From Nocardioides halotolerans DSM 19273 (lineage in GTDB: Bacteria; Actinomycetota; Actinomycetes; Propionibacteriales; Nocardioidaceae): a stretch of DNA of 64,000 nt. The DNA is taken from positions 99,984-163,983 of the forward strand of contig NZ_KE383922.1 of the NCBI RefSeq assembly GCF_000422805.1, written 5' to 3'. Shown here in pieces: positions 33,147 to 40,429 of this stretch (within the stretch, counting starts at the first letter, position 1; each line of letters starts with the position of its first letter). The notes below the pieces were generated by a model that worked only from the letters and a program-made list of their open reading frames with translations, was not told the origin of the DNA and ran no database searches. The position numbers and the translations under genes are program-made.

Positions 33147-34103
33147 GTGAGGATGAACGCAGGTAGTGGACGAGAAGCCGGCTTGTCCCGGGGGCTGGCC
33201 GGCACAGCGATGTTGCGAGATCTGCCTCGCCCGGTCGGCCTGGTGCTGGCAGGTGGCGGTGTGTACGGGGCGGCACATGTGGGAGCCGGACATGCGCTCG
33301 AGCAGCGGGGATTCGTGCCCCAGCTCGTCGTCGGAACCTCGGTAGGGGCGCTCAACGGGGCGATGGCGGCCGCCCACCCTGGCGCAGCTGCTGAATCGCT
33401 GGACCATCTGTGGATGAGCGTGCGCCGTGGACAGGTGTTTCCATTTACTGGCCCGCGTTCTGCGGGCGGCATCTGCACAGATCGTGGTCTGCGCCGCATC
33501 ATTGCCAAGGCTGGCTTGCCGTCACGGATCGAACAGCTGGCAGTACCGTTCACGGCCGTTGCTGTTGATCTGTACACGGGTGCGCCGGCGGCGCTCGATC
33601 GCGGCGACCTCGAATCGGCGCTGCTGGCAAGTGCCGCGATCCCAGGGATCTTCCCGCCTGTGAGTCGCGAGGGGCGCCTGCTGATAGACGGCGGCCCTCT
33701 CGCGTATGTCCCAGTCCGGGCGGCTCAGCAGGCGGGCGCGGCCAGTCTTGTCGTCGTGACCGCCGGCCCCGAGAGCTGGCCCCTCAGACCTACGGTCCCG
33801 CCAAGGCGGCCTCGCGCGATCGCTGCGCGGGCTGGGCTCTTGGCGTTGCATCATCAGATCGAGCACGACCTGCAGGAGGTGGCGGAGGATATCCCGACCG
33901 TCGTGCTGCCGACTGGCATCGAGGTGTGGCCTGCGCCCTGGGACCTCAGACACTCCCGGCGGCTGATGCGCACCGCCGCGGCCACGTCCGCCCAGTTTCT
34001 TGACAGTGTGGTCGTGAGGGGGCCCGGCCTCTACCGGTTCGCTGCGCCCGAGCCGGTCGAGACTGCCGGCAGGATGAGCTCGTCGATCGCCCGTTCGAGG
34101 TAG
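33147..34103 (+). CDS. Patatin-like phospholipase
   Basis: 318 residues from GTG 33147; ATG 33153 or ATG 33210 (MLRDLPRPVG) are alternatives. Patatin motifs are complete: oxyanion VLAGGGVYGAAHVGA, nucleophile VVGTSVGALNGAMAAAHP (GxSxG) and Asp in LLIDGGPLAYVPV (DGG). Acts on acyl lipids; no signal peptide, so cytosolic or membrane-surface. Its 3' end overlaps the convergent TetR gene by 73 nt. Divergent from the ferritin-CDGSH gene with paired promoters, so the two are probably co-induced. Confidence 0.85.
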   Translation: MRMNAGSGREAGLSRGLAGTAMLRDLPRPVGLVLAGGGVYGAAHVGAGHALEQRGFVPQLVVGTSVGALNGAMAAAHPGAAAESLDHLWMSVRRGQVFPFTGPRSAGGICTDRGLRRIIAKAGLPSRIEQLAVPFTAVAVDLYTGAPAALDRGDLESALLASAAIPGIFPPVSREGRLLIDGGPLAYVPVRAAQQAGAASLVVVTAGPESWPLRPTVPPRRPRAIAARAGLLALHHQIEHDLQEVAEDIPTVVLPTGIEVWPAPWDLRHSRRLMRTAAATSAQFLDSVVVRGPGLYRFAAPEPVETAGRMSSSIARSR

Positions 34104-34654
34104 CCAGCGTCCGCTGTTGTTGCCTGACGGAGTTGGCGCTGCAGGGCCAGGGCAGACAGGACGGGGGCGAGGAACTCCGGGTCCACGTCGTCGCGTACCT
34201 CTCCTCGGGCTTGCGCGCGCCTGTAGATATCGGCGATCCGTCTGACCCTGGGCTCGATGAAAACGCTCTCGAACGCCTCGGCGAACTCGGGGTCGTGAGT
34301 GAGGGCGCTGGCGACGCTTGCGACGATCGCCAGCGACGCGCAATCGGCGGTCTCATCAGCGGACCTGTACGCCCGCAGAAGCTCGGCCCGCAGGCCGCCG
34401 GGGTCGGGCTCGAGGAGTGGAGGAGACATCGTCCGCAGTGCTCGGAGCACGAGCGCCGGCTTACCGCCGTAGTGCCGGTACAAGCTCGCCTTCGACACCC
34501 GAGCCCTGGTCGCGATGGCATCCATGGTCAGGCGGTCGTAGCTCAGTTCGATGAGCACATCGAGCGCTGCTTGGAGAATCTCCTCTTCACGAGGGCCACC
34601 AATGCGGCGTCGCGTATTGGGGGCCTCTTCTGGGCGCGGCGTCGTTGCGGTCAT
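34031..34654 (-). CDS. TetR-family regulator
   Basis: 207 residues. TetR HTH at about 22-66: EEILQAALDVLIELSYDRLTMDAIATRARVSKASLYRHYGGK. The ligand domain includes FAEAFESVFIEPRVRRIADIYRRAQARGEV. Last gene of a three-gene operon: NmrA-like, diiron protein, TetR, each overlapping the next by 4 nt. It may repress this operon or the neighbouring patatin, with which it overlaps at the 3' end. Confidence 0.87.
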   Translation of the reverse strand: MTATTPRPEEAPNTRRRIGGPREEEILQAALDVLIELSYDRLTMDAIATRARVSKASLYRHYGGKPALVLRALRTMSPPLLEPDPGGLRAELLRAYRSADETADCASLAIVASVASALTHDPEFAEAFESVFIEPRVRRIADIYRRAQARGEVRDDVDPEFLAPVLSALALQRQLRQATTADAGYLERAIDELILPAVSTGSGAANR

Positions 34655-35556
34655 GCCCGGAGCTCGACGTCGGTGCGTGCGTGCCCTGCCCTGCGCTCCG
34701 CGCTGAGCGAGATCGCCTCATCAAGCGCCCGCAACACGTAGCTGGGTACCCGCATCCCTTGCTGTTCGCTCCAGAGGAGCTCGCGTTCCACGAGACTCAG
34801 CTGTTGGGCGATGTCGACGCGGTCCTGGTCGAGTGCGAGCGCGCGGGCAACGTCCCCGAAGTCTGCGCGCTGGCGGTCGTTGTTGACGCCCACGAGGTCG
34901 AACGACCGGCGCCTCAGGACGCGGGCCAGCTGTAGCTGCCAGTCACTGAGCCCTTGCTCTCGCACCAGCGCTTCCGCAGACAGTCGGTAGAAGGCGAAGT
35001 GCCCTGGCTCTTGTCGGCGGATGGGAGCAATGACGGTGTCCGCGATGGCACGCTCGCCCATCGCTCGGAGGCCTTCGACGAGACGCGAGTACGCAACTAC
35101 TGCTGCGCGTTCGGTGGCCGCCCCGGTGAGGTGGTAGAGAAGTCGGATGACCTCTGCCACGCCCGGGAGATGCGACAACGCACCGGCCACGCGGATCTTG
35201 ACACTCACGGTGCGCAGGTCAGCCTGCGTCGACGGCATTCCGATGGCGTGCTGAACCGCATCGAGCAGGACTCCGTGCTGCAGCTCCTGCGGAGACCAAA
35301 CCTCCTCGAAGAAGAAGCGGTCGGTCTCGGAGGCCTCCGGCAGTAGCGTGCGAAGCTCCAAGACGTTCCGCTCGACCTCGAGCTCCACCCGTGACAGGTA
35401 GCCGAAGACGTCTCCGTAGCGATTCCGCAGCTGATCGGGGTCGTGAATGGTCAGGTCTGCGGCTCCGAGTGAGAGCGGTGGGTGGTCATGCCCGAGCCCC
35501 TCGGCGAACCGGCGCAGGCCCGCGGGGTCCCGGTAGATACGCCGGTCCGGGTTCAC
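34651..35556 (-). CDS. Ferritin-like diiron protein (acyl-ACP desaturase-like fold)
   Basis: 301 residues. The helices carry carboxylate/His ligand motifs in the right order: SRVELEVERNVLELR, FFFEEVWSPQELQHG (E-E-x-x-H type), GAATERAAVVAYSRLVE and RRQEPGHFAFYRLSAEAL (E-x-x-H). This matches stearoyl-ACP-desaturase/ferritin-like diiron enzymes, which oxidise acyl chains or other organics using oxygen. Reductant unknown; the CDGSH protein and flavodoxin-fold reductase nearby are candidates (inference). Middle gene of the NmrA-diiron-TetR operon (ATGA overlaps). Confidence 0.75.
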   Translation of the reverse strand: MNPDRRIYRDPAGLRRFAEGLGHDHPPLSLGAADLTIHDPDQLRNRYGDVFGYLSRVELEVERNVLELRTLLPEASETDRFFFEEVWSPQELQHGVLLDAVQHAIGMPSTQADLRTVSVKIRVAGALSHLPGVAEVIRLLYHLTGAATERAAVVAYSRLVEGLRAMGERAIADTVIAPIRRQEPGHFAFYRLSAEALVREQGLSDWQLQLARVLRRRSFDLVGVNNDRQRADFGDVARALALDQDRVDIAQQLSLVERELLWSEQQGMRVPSYVLRALDEAISLSAERRAGHARTDVELRA

Positions 35557-36308
35557 TTCGGCGGGACGTTGTTGGCCAGCCAGTCGTCGAAGCGGACCTC
35601 GCCCAGGCGCGCGTCGGCGCCGGGGGTGAGGGCCCGCTCCCCGACCTTGGCGCCGAAGTAGGGCGCCTCGGGGTCGGTGACCACGGTGCGGGGGTCCCCG
35701 TCATGCGCCAGCGTTCGTCGTGCCAGCTCGTCCAGGGGGATCGCTTCGGGCCCGCCGATCTCGATGGTGGCGTTTGCCGGCGGAGCGACGATGGCCTCGG
35801 TGAGCAGCCGCGCGACGTCGTCGGCGGCGATCGGCTGGAAGTAGGCGTTCGTGAGGCGGATGATGTCGCCCTCCGCTCCCGCCTCGGCGATGCTGCGGAC
35901 GAACTCGCAGAACTGCGTCGACCGGACGATGGTGTAGGGACGTCCGGACTCCTTGACGACGTTCTCCTGCGCGACCTTGGCGCGCAGGTAGCCGCTCTCG
36001 GGCTCTTGGTCGGCCCCCACGATGGACAGCACGACGTGGTGGCCCACGCCGCCGGCCTCCTCAGCTGCGAGCTGGTTGCCGGTCGAGGTCACAAAGAAGT
36101 GGCGAACCGCCTGTTCGTCCCATGAGGGGGAGTTGGTCACGTCCACGACGACATCGGCTCCGCGCAACGCGTCCGCGACACCCTCCCCGGTGACGGTGTT
36201 GACACCAGTGTCGGGGGATGCGGCTACTGCTTCGTGACCGCGCTCCGTGAGGTTGGCGATCACCTTGGAACCGATCATCCCGGTTCCACCCAGCACGACG
36301 ATCTTCAT
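35553..36308 (-). CDS. NmrA-like NAD(P)-binding protein (atypical SDR)
   Basis: 251 residues from ATG 36308; upstream in-frame codons would run across the promoter. Rossmann start MKIVVLGGTGMIGSKVIANL (GGTGxIG), then VVVDVTNSPSWDEQAVRHFF and HHVVLSIVGADQEPESGYLRAKVAQENVVKESGRPYTIVRST, typical of NmrA/atypical SDRs that bind NAD(P) and act as redox sensors or reductases. First gene of the operon with the diiron protein and TetR. GAGAGACC upstream; the ECF-type motif is at 36349-36375. Confidence 0.85.
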   Translation of the reverse strand: MKIVVLGGTGMIGSKVIANLTERGHEAVAASPDTGVNTVTGEGVADALRGADVVVDVTNSPSWDEQAVRHFFVTSTGNQLAAEEAGGVGHHVVLSIVGADQEPESGYLRAKVAQENVVKESGRPYTIVRSTQFCEFVRSIAEAGAEGDIIRLTNAYFQPIAADDVARLLTEAIVAPPANATIEIGGPEAIPLDELARRTLAHDGDPRTVVTDPEAPYFGAKVGERALTPGADARLGEVRFDDWLANNVPPK

Positions 36309-36348
36309 GTCAGGTCTCTCATCCGTGTCGAGGTTCGGTCCCTTGTAG

Positions 36349-36375
36349 GACCACGCTGCTTCACTCGATGTGACA
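36349..36375 (-). promoter_or_regulatory. ECF41-type promoter motif (NmrA-diiron-TetR operon)
   Basis: Minus strand: TGTCACA, 16 nt, GGTC, perfect; about 40 nt before ATG 36308. Confidence 0.78.
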
Positions 36376-36537
36376 GGAGCCCGCAGCTCGTGCCGCGGCA
36401 TCGCACCTTGCTCGACGACGCTGCGGCTCATGGCGCGAGCGGATCGGGGACGGGCGCGGGCAGCCCGCTTACAGCCCTACTGAGGCTCTTCGGAAGACCA
36501 CACCCGAACACTTCGAGGACCAGTCGCTCCGTGCTGC

Positions 36538-36948
36538 GTGCTGACCCCGAAGGAAGTCATGAGCGGACGCTTCGCATGCCCCGGCGAAGTGGGGCACCTG
36601 CTCCAGAGCGCGGATCACGACGAGCGGGGCGAACTACCGGAGTCGCTGCGATGTGTCGACGTGGACGAACCAGCAGTTGAGTTCCGTAGGCCGAAGCACC
36701 GTGCATGCTCGGGCGTACCAGGGACGAATATGGGCCGCCAGGTGTCGGTGTCGGGCCATAGATTCGCCAGCGTAGACGACATCCTGAATGCGATCCCGGC
36801 TCAGATCCGGGGGTTGAAGGTGGTGTCCGTCCTCTACTCGGGGCGAGGCGACTGGTGCAGAGCTGACCGTCCGAAGACTTACCTCTTGGGCTTCAACGCT
36901 GGCGGTAGTCCTGGGATCGACTCGAGGACGCTGTACCAGAAGCGCTAG
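36538..36948 (+). CDS. Doubtful ORF, 136 aa
   Basis: An open frame in the 660-nt gap between the NmrA promoter and the IS3 remnant. Only the second half (FASVDDILNAIPAQIRGLKV, VSVLYSGRGDWCRADRPK) looks protein-like. ATG 36730 (MGRQVSVSG) is a possible later start. No ribosome site, promoter motif or recognised family. The rest of the gap shows nothing I can name. Confidence 0.3.
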   Translation: MLTPKEVMSGRFACPGEVGHLLQSADHDERGELPESLRCVDVDEPAVEFRRPKHRACSGVPGTNMGRQVSVSGHRFASVDDILNAIPAQIRGLKVVSVLYSGRGDWCRADRPKTYLLGFNAGGSPGIDSRTLYQKR

Positions 36949-36968
36949 AGAAGGAACGACACTCGAAC

Positions 36969-37382
36969 GGGGCCTGACCTTGGTTCTTGGACACGCTGAA
37001 TCCATCACCTGCTGGGGAAGCGAGATGATCCAGGAACCGTGACCAGGAAGAACTACTCCGATGAGTTCCGTCGTCAGGCCGTCGACTTGTATGAGTCCAC
37101 CCCGGGCGCCACGGTCCGCGGCATCGCCGAGGGTCTCGGCATCGTGCGCGGCACGTTGCGGCTCTGGCTCGAGGTCTACGGGACCGGCAAGAAGACCGCT
37201 GCTGAAGAGACGAGCTGGCCTGCCGACCGCAGGTCTTCAAGTGGCTCGTCCGCTACAACACTCGCCGCCGTCACACCTGGTGCGGCTACCTGTCCCCGTC
37301 CACCTACGAGGCCCGCCAGGCCGCTACCCTGCCGACCGCCGCGTAATCACACCCCGTATCCAAGATCCGGGGGTAGGGCCCC
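36969..37382 (+). mobile_element. IS3-family element, internally deleted (414 bp)
   Basis: Imperfect terminal inverted repeats: GGGGCCTGACC...TTCTTGGACACG at 36969 and, read from the other end, GGGGCCCTACC...ATCTTGGATACG ending at 37382. Inside are the start of OrfA (MTRKNYSDEFRRQAVDLYES) and, directly joined in another frame, the end of OrfB (VFKWLVRYNTRRRHTWCGYL). The DDE core is gone, so the element cannot move by itself but could be mobilised in trans. No clear target duplication. Confidence 0.75.
37039..37346 (+). pseudogene. IS3 transposase remnant (OrfA start joined to OrfB end)
   Basis: GTG 37039 begins about 53 residues of OrfA helix-turn-helix (GATVRGIAEGLGIVRGTLRL). Near 37215 the OrfA sequence ends, and in a shifted frame about 40 residues of the OrfB C-terminus follow (NTRRRHTWCGYLSPSTYEAR), ending at TAA 37344-37346. 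Everything between, including the catalytic DDE residues, is deleted. Confidence 0.78.
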
Positions 37383-37653
37383 GTTGCACGTGCGAGCGGA
37401 GGCCGCTGTGGTCTAGAAGGCGCACCTGGGAGCCTGGATTCAGGCTCGAGGCCCGAGCATTGGAAGTGCGACTGGCGCGACCGTCACCAATCGAGGACGG
37501 AGGATGGTCGTTCCCTTTCGTGAAATCGAGTCGAGAAGTGTTCGAGTAGCGAAGACGGCCCTAACCGCGCACCGGCGCTCTGGCTGTTCCTTGGACGCTG
37601 CGGTGCGGTCTCGATGGCTCTCTATCCGTAACGGGATGCCCGCCCGACTCCGC

Positions 37654-37680
37654 TGTCACATCTCGGGTGTTTGCCTGGTC
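37654..37680 (+). promoter_or_regulatory. ECF41-type promoter motif (UBP zinc finger)
   Basis: TGTCACA (37654-37660), 16 nt, GGTC (37677-37680), perfect; 50 nt before ATG 37730. The gap 37383-37653 holds no gene that I can support. Confidence 0.77.
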
Positions 37681-37729
37681 AGTACGTCGAGCGTCCGGAC
37701 GAACGGCGCCGGGGAAGGGGCCTGACGGC

Positions 37730-38134
37730 ATGCGATCAGATTGGATCAACCCGAATGCTGTGCCATCAGGCACGGGTTGCGCGGAGTGCCTGCTCGAGGG
37801 CACTTGGTGGTTCCAACTCCGCCGCTGCGCTGCGTGCGGTCATGTTGGCTGCTGCGATTCCTCACCCGAAAGGCACGCGACGGCCCACTTCGTCGCTACG
37901 AACCATCGAGTGATGCAATCGTTCGAGCCAGGGCAGAATTGGTTCTGGGACTACCAGACCGAAGAACAAATCGACGTGGATGCCGTCCTCGCCCCTCCGA
38001 CCTCGCGGCCGCTCACCCAGCCCGCTCCCGGTCCTCGAGGACTCGTGCCCTCGAACTGGCGAGCGCTCCTCGGTAGCGCCGGGAAGCCCTCACGTCGGCG
38101 CTGGGGCAGTCGCAAGACTCGCGTCGCTCGGTAA
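37730..38134 (+). CDS. UBP-type zinc-finger protein
   Basis: 134 residues from ATG 37730 with GGGAAGGGG upstream. A ZnF-UBP domain fills residues about 15-80: GCAECLLEGTWWFQLRRCAACGHVGCCD, HATAHFVATNHRVMQSF and NWFWDYQTEEQ. The Cys/His ladder and final W-Y are conserved. In eukaryotes this fold binds the free C-terminus of ubiquitin; bacterial stand-alone copies are common in actinobacteria, and their role is unknown. The basic Arg/Pro tail is variable. Confidence 0.85.
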   Translation: MRSDWINPNAVPSGTGCAECLLEGTWWFQLRRCAACGHVGCCDSSPERHATAHFVATNHRVMQSFEPGQNWFWDYQTEEQIDVDAVLAPPTSRPLTQPAPGPRGLVPSNWRALLGSAGKPSRRRWGSRKTRVAR

Positions 38135-38138
38135 CAGG

Positions 38139-38232
38139 ATCCTGACGATCGGGCGCAGCCGCAGAGCCGTGAACGAGTGCGGCTCGATTGACCCACCCGT
38201 CACGAACCCGGCGTTCGCGTGATCGTCAGGAT
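38139..38232. repeat. 12-bp perfect inverted repeat with 70-nt loop
   Basis: ATCCTGACGATC (38139-38150) and GATCGTCAGGAT (38221-38232). Starts 5 nt after the UBP-finger stop codon. The loop is long for a terminator; it resembles the 14178-14265 element in layout but not in sequence. Confidence 0.5.
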
Positions 38233-38290
38233 GAAGTTCGATCCCACCCCAAAGTCACCGGGAACCGATGAGCCGGGTGATGCCCACACC

Positions 38291-38317
38291 TGTCACATCG
38301 ACTGTTGCGCTGCGGTC
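38291..38317 (+). promoter_or_regulatory. ECF41-type promoter motif (flavodoxin-fold reductase)
   Basis: TGTCACA (38291-38297), 16 nt, GGTC (38314-38317), perfect; 33 nt before ATG 38350. Confidence 0.78.
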
Positions 38318-38349
38318 ACTTGTGTTGAGAGGAAGACGGTGACACAACG

Positions 38350-39066
38350 ATGACGGCACTCGACCTGGACTTCACGGGCCTACGAGCCCTCTTCATCAAC
38401 TGCACGCTCACGCGCTCCCCCGACGTCAGTAACACCCAAGGCCTCGTTGACGTGTCCGCCGCGATCATGCGTAGGCACGGCGTAGAGGTGGAGGTCCTGC
38501 GCGCCGTTGACCATGACATCGCCAGCGGCGTGTACCCCGACATGAGGAAGCACGGTTGGCCCATGGACGAGTGGCCCGAGATCTATCCCCGTGTTCTTGA
38601 CAGCGACATCCTGGTGCTGGCCGGTCCGATCTGGCTCGGCGACAACTCGAGCCAGACGAAGAAGGTCATCGAGAGGCTCTATGCGCTCAGCGGGATGCTC
38701 AATGATGAGGGTCAGTACGTCTTCTACGGGAGGGTCGCCGGCTGCCTGATCACCGGCAACGAGGACGGCATCAAGCACTGCGCGCAGAACATCCTCTACT
38801 CGCTTCAGCACGTCGGCTTCCTCATTCCGCCGAACGCCGACGCCGGTTGGGTAGGAGAGGCAGGCCCCGGACCGTCGTACCTCGACCCCGGTAGCGGTGG
38901 CCCTGACAACGACTTCACGAACCGCAACACCACCTTCATGACGTGGAACCTCATGCACTTCGCCCGCCTGCTGAAGCAGACCGGGGGCGTCCCGGCATAC
39001 GGGAACCAGAAGGCAGCATGGAACGCCGGTACGCGGTTCGACTTCCAGAACCCTGAGTACCGCTAG
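38350..39066 (+). CDS. Flavodoxin-fold NAD(P)H-dependent FMN reductase
   Basis: 238 residues. FMN-reductase-type motifs: GLRALFINCTLTRSPDVSNT (phosphate loop), SDILVLAGPIWLGDNSSQTKKVIERLYAL (isoalloxazine loop) and VFYGRVAGCLITGNEDGIKHCAQNILYSLQHVGF. These proteins reduce quinones, azo dyes or FMN, or serve as electron donors. Aromatic-rich C-terminus (MTWNLMHFARLLKQTGGVPA). Monocistronic behind its own ECF-type motif. Could supply electrons to the diiron and CDGSH proteins (inference). Confidence 0.83.
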   Translation: MTALDLDFTGLRALFINCTLTRSPDVSNTQGLVDVSAAIMRRHGVEVEVLRAVDHDIASGVYPDMRKHGWPMDEWPEIYPRVLDSDILVLAGPIWLGDNSSQTKKVIERLYALSGMLNDEGQYVFYGRVAGCLITGNEDGIKHCAQNILYSLQHVGFLIPPNADAGWVGEAGPGPSYLDPGSGGPDNDFTNRNTTFMTWNLMHFARLLKQTGGVPAYGNQKAAWNAGTRFDFQNPEYR

Positions 39067-39176
39067 CCCGCGAACCGCACAATCCGTCGAACGGAGAAAC
39101 GCGAAGAGCAAGCACGGTTCGAGCCAACGGTTCCAGGCAGGGCCCGCCGGGTTCTAGGGTGAGGCAACCAATCCGT

Positions 39177-39700
39177 GGAGTTGCCGAGCCCTTCATGACA
39201 AGCCGCCGTAGGAGCCGTTCTCCCTCGAGGAGACGCCCGCCCTCACTGCTGCTCGGCCGCGACCAGGAACTGGCCCGCTTTCCGCGCTCGTGGACCAAGC
39301 TCGGAGATGGTCGGGGATTCGCCCTACCTGCGGCAATGCCTCTCGAGCGCCGCATCGAGCAGAGCCTCCTCATTCAGCTGGAGACCCTGCCCGAGCCGAC
39401 GCGCAACCTTCTTTTCATCGCTGCAGCAGACCCGACCGGAGACCCCGGACTCTTGTGGCGCGCCAGCACGATCCTGGGACTCAAGCCGGAAAACGCCGAC
39501 CCCGCCGTCCACGACGACGCGCTTGACGTGGGTCAGCGCGTCGAGTTCCGACACCCGCTCATCCGATCATCGGTCTACCAAAGCGGCTTCGCCCGAGGCC
39601 CGACGACAAGTCCACGCCGCCCTGGCCGAAGCGACAGTCGTCGACACGGACCGGACCGGAGAGCGTGGCGCCGGGCACAGTCAACGGTCCTTCCCGACGA
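39177..39700 (+). pseudogene. Decayed copy of the LAL-type LuxR regulator
   Basis: Starts like the intact LAL protein (LLGRDQELARF) and then jumps to its middle: PLERRIEQSLLIQLETLPEP, FIAAADPTGDPGLLWRAS, VEFRHPLIRSSVYQ. The ATPase core between them is deleted. After about 39585 the matching text (RRQVHAALAEAT, then DRRAWRRAQS) continues only by changing frame, so there are at least two frameshifts. Stops at about 39700, where it abuts a broken hydrolase. Its intact counterpart is at 21578-24352. Confidence 0.8.
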
Positions 39701-39708
39701 AGGTGTCG

Positions 39709-40167
39709 CTAGTAGAAGTACCAGTATCCGGCTTCCAGTTCGGGCTTGATGGGGTGCGCGGACGCGGCAACGTCCTGGATGAGGTACCCGTTGACGCTGA
39801 CAAGGCCGGTGACTCGGTCCGGCCATAGGGCCGCCACCACGCACGCCCCCCTGCCGCCCAAGTCGTAGCCGGCCAGGACGGCCTCGGGCAGGCCGAGCGC
39901 GTCGAGCAGACCGATCAGGTCGACGCCGAGCGCGGCCTGCTGACCCGACCGCGAGGTCGCGTTGTCACGAAACCGTGTCGGGCCGTGACCGCAGATGCGG
40001 CACCACGACCCGGTAGCCAAGCGAGGCCAGTCGTGGAGCTACGTCGACGTAGCTGTGCACGTCGTACGGGTAGCCGTGTAGCAGCACGACCGGCGGCCCA
40101 TCGGCGGGCCCTTCTGTGACGTAGCGATGTCGAGGTCGTCGGTTCGTGCGTACTGGATCGGGGCCAT
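39709..40167 (-). pseudogene. Decayed copy of the Asp-nucleophile alpha/beta-hydrolase
   Basis: ATG 40167 begins MAPIQYARTDDLDIATSQKG; a frameshift then breaks the HGYPYDVHSY region. After another shift the frame recovers as SRSGQQAALGVDLIGLLDAL, VLAGYDLGGRGACVVAALWP and LVSVNGYLIQDVA, stopping at EAGYWYFY. The intact homologue at 20657 continues FYYFLTERG for another 150 residues, so the C-terminal half is missing. Convergent with the LAL remnant, exactly as the intact pair is. Confidence 0.82.
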
Positions 40168-40182
40168 GTGGGCTTCCTTTCG

Positions 40183-40209
40183 TGTCACGCGCTGCGGCGC
40201 GCTGCGGTC
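40183..40209 (+). promoter_or_regulatory. ECF41-type promoter motif (56-aa protein / SDR operon)
   Basis: TGTCACG (40183-40189), 16 nt, GGTC (40206-40209); 50 nt before ATG 40259. Confidence 0.73.
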
Positions 40210-40218
40210 ATCAGGGGT

Positions 40219-40246
40219 GACCGGGCCGACGCAGTGATTCGTGACG
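40219..40246 (-). promoter_or_regulatory. Degenerate ECF-type motif before the hydrolase pseudogene
   Basis: Minus strand: CGTCACG, 17 nt, GGTC. The spacer is one nt longer than in all other copies, consistent with decay in step with the broken gene it faces. Confidence 0.4.
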
Positions 40247-40258
40247 AAGGGAAGCGCC

Positions 40259-40429
40259 ATGGGAGAAATCACCGAACGGCTGCACCACGAGCTCGACGCC
40301 GAAATCGAGCGGCTCAAGTCGAGTGCGGACCCGGTCGGGTCCGACGAGCCGGAGCTTGGGTCGTACGCCGCCCGGCTCCGCAGTTTGCACGACGCTGTAG
40401 TCGTCCAGGAAAGGGGGGAGACCCGATGA
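40259..40429 (+). CDS. 56-aa helical protein, paralogue of the 31030 product
   Basis: ATG 40259 with AAGGGAAG upstream. ITERLHHELDAEIERLKSSA then EPELGSYAARLRSLHDAVVV, matching the 66-aa protein at 31030 residue for residue in its helical parts. Its stop overlaps the SDR start (ATGA), so the two genes are coupled. Function unknown. Confidence 0.68.
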   Translation: MGEITERLHHELDAEIERLKSSADPVGSDEPELGSYAARLRSLHDAVVVQERGETR

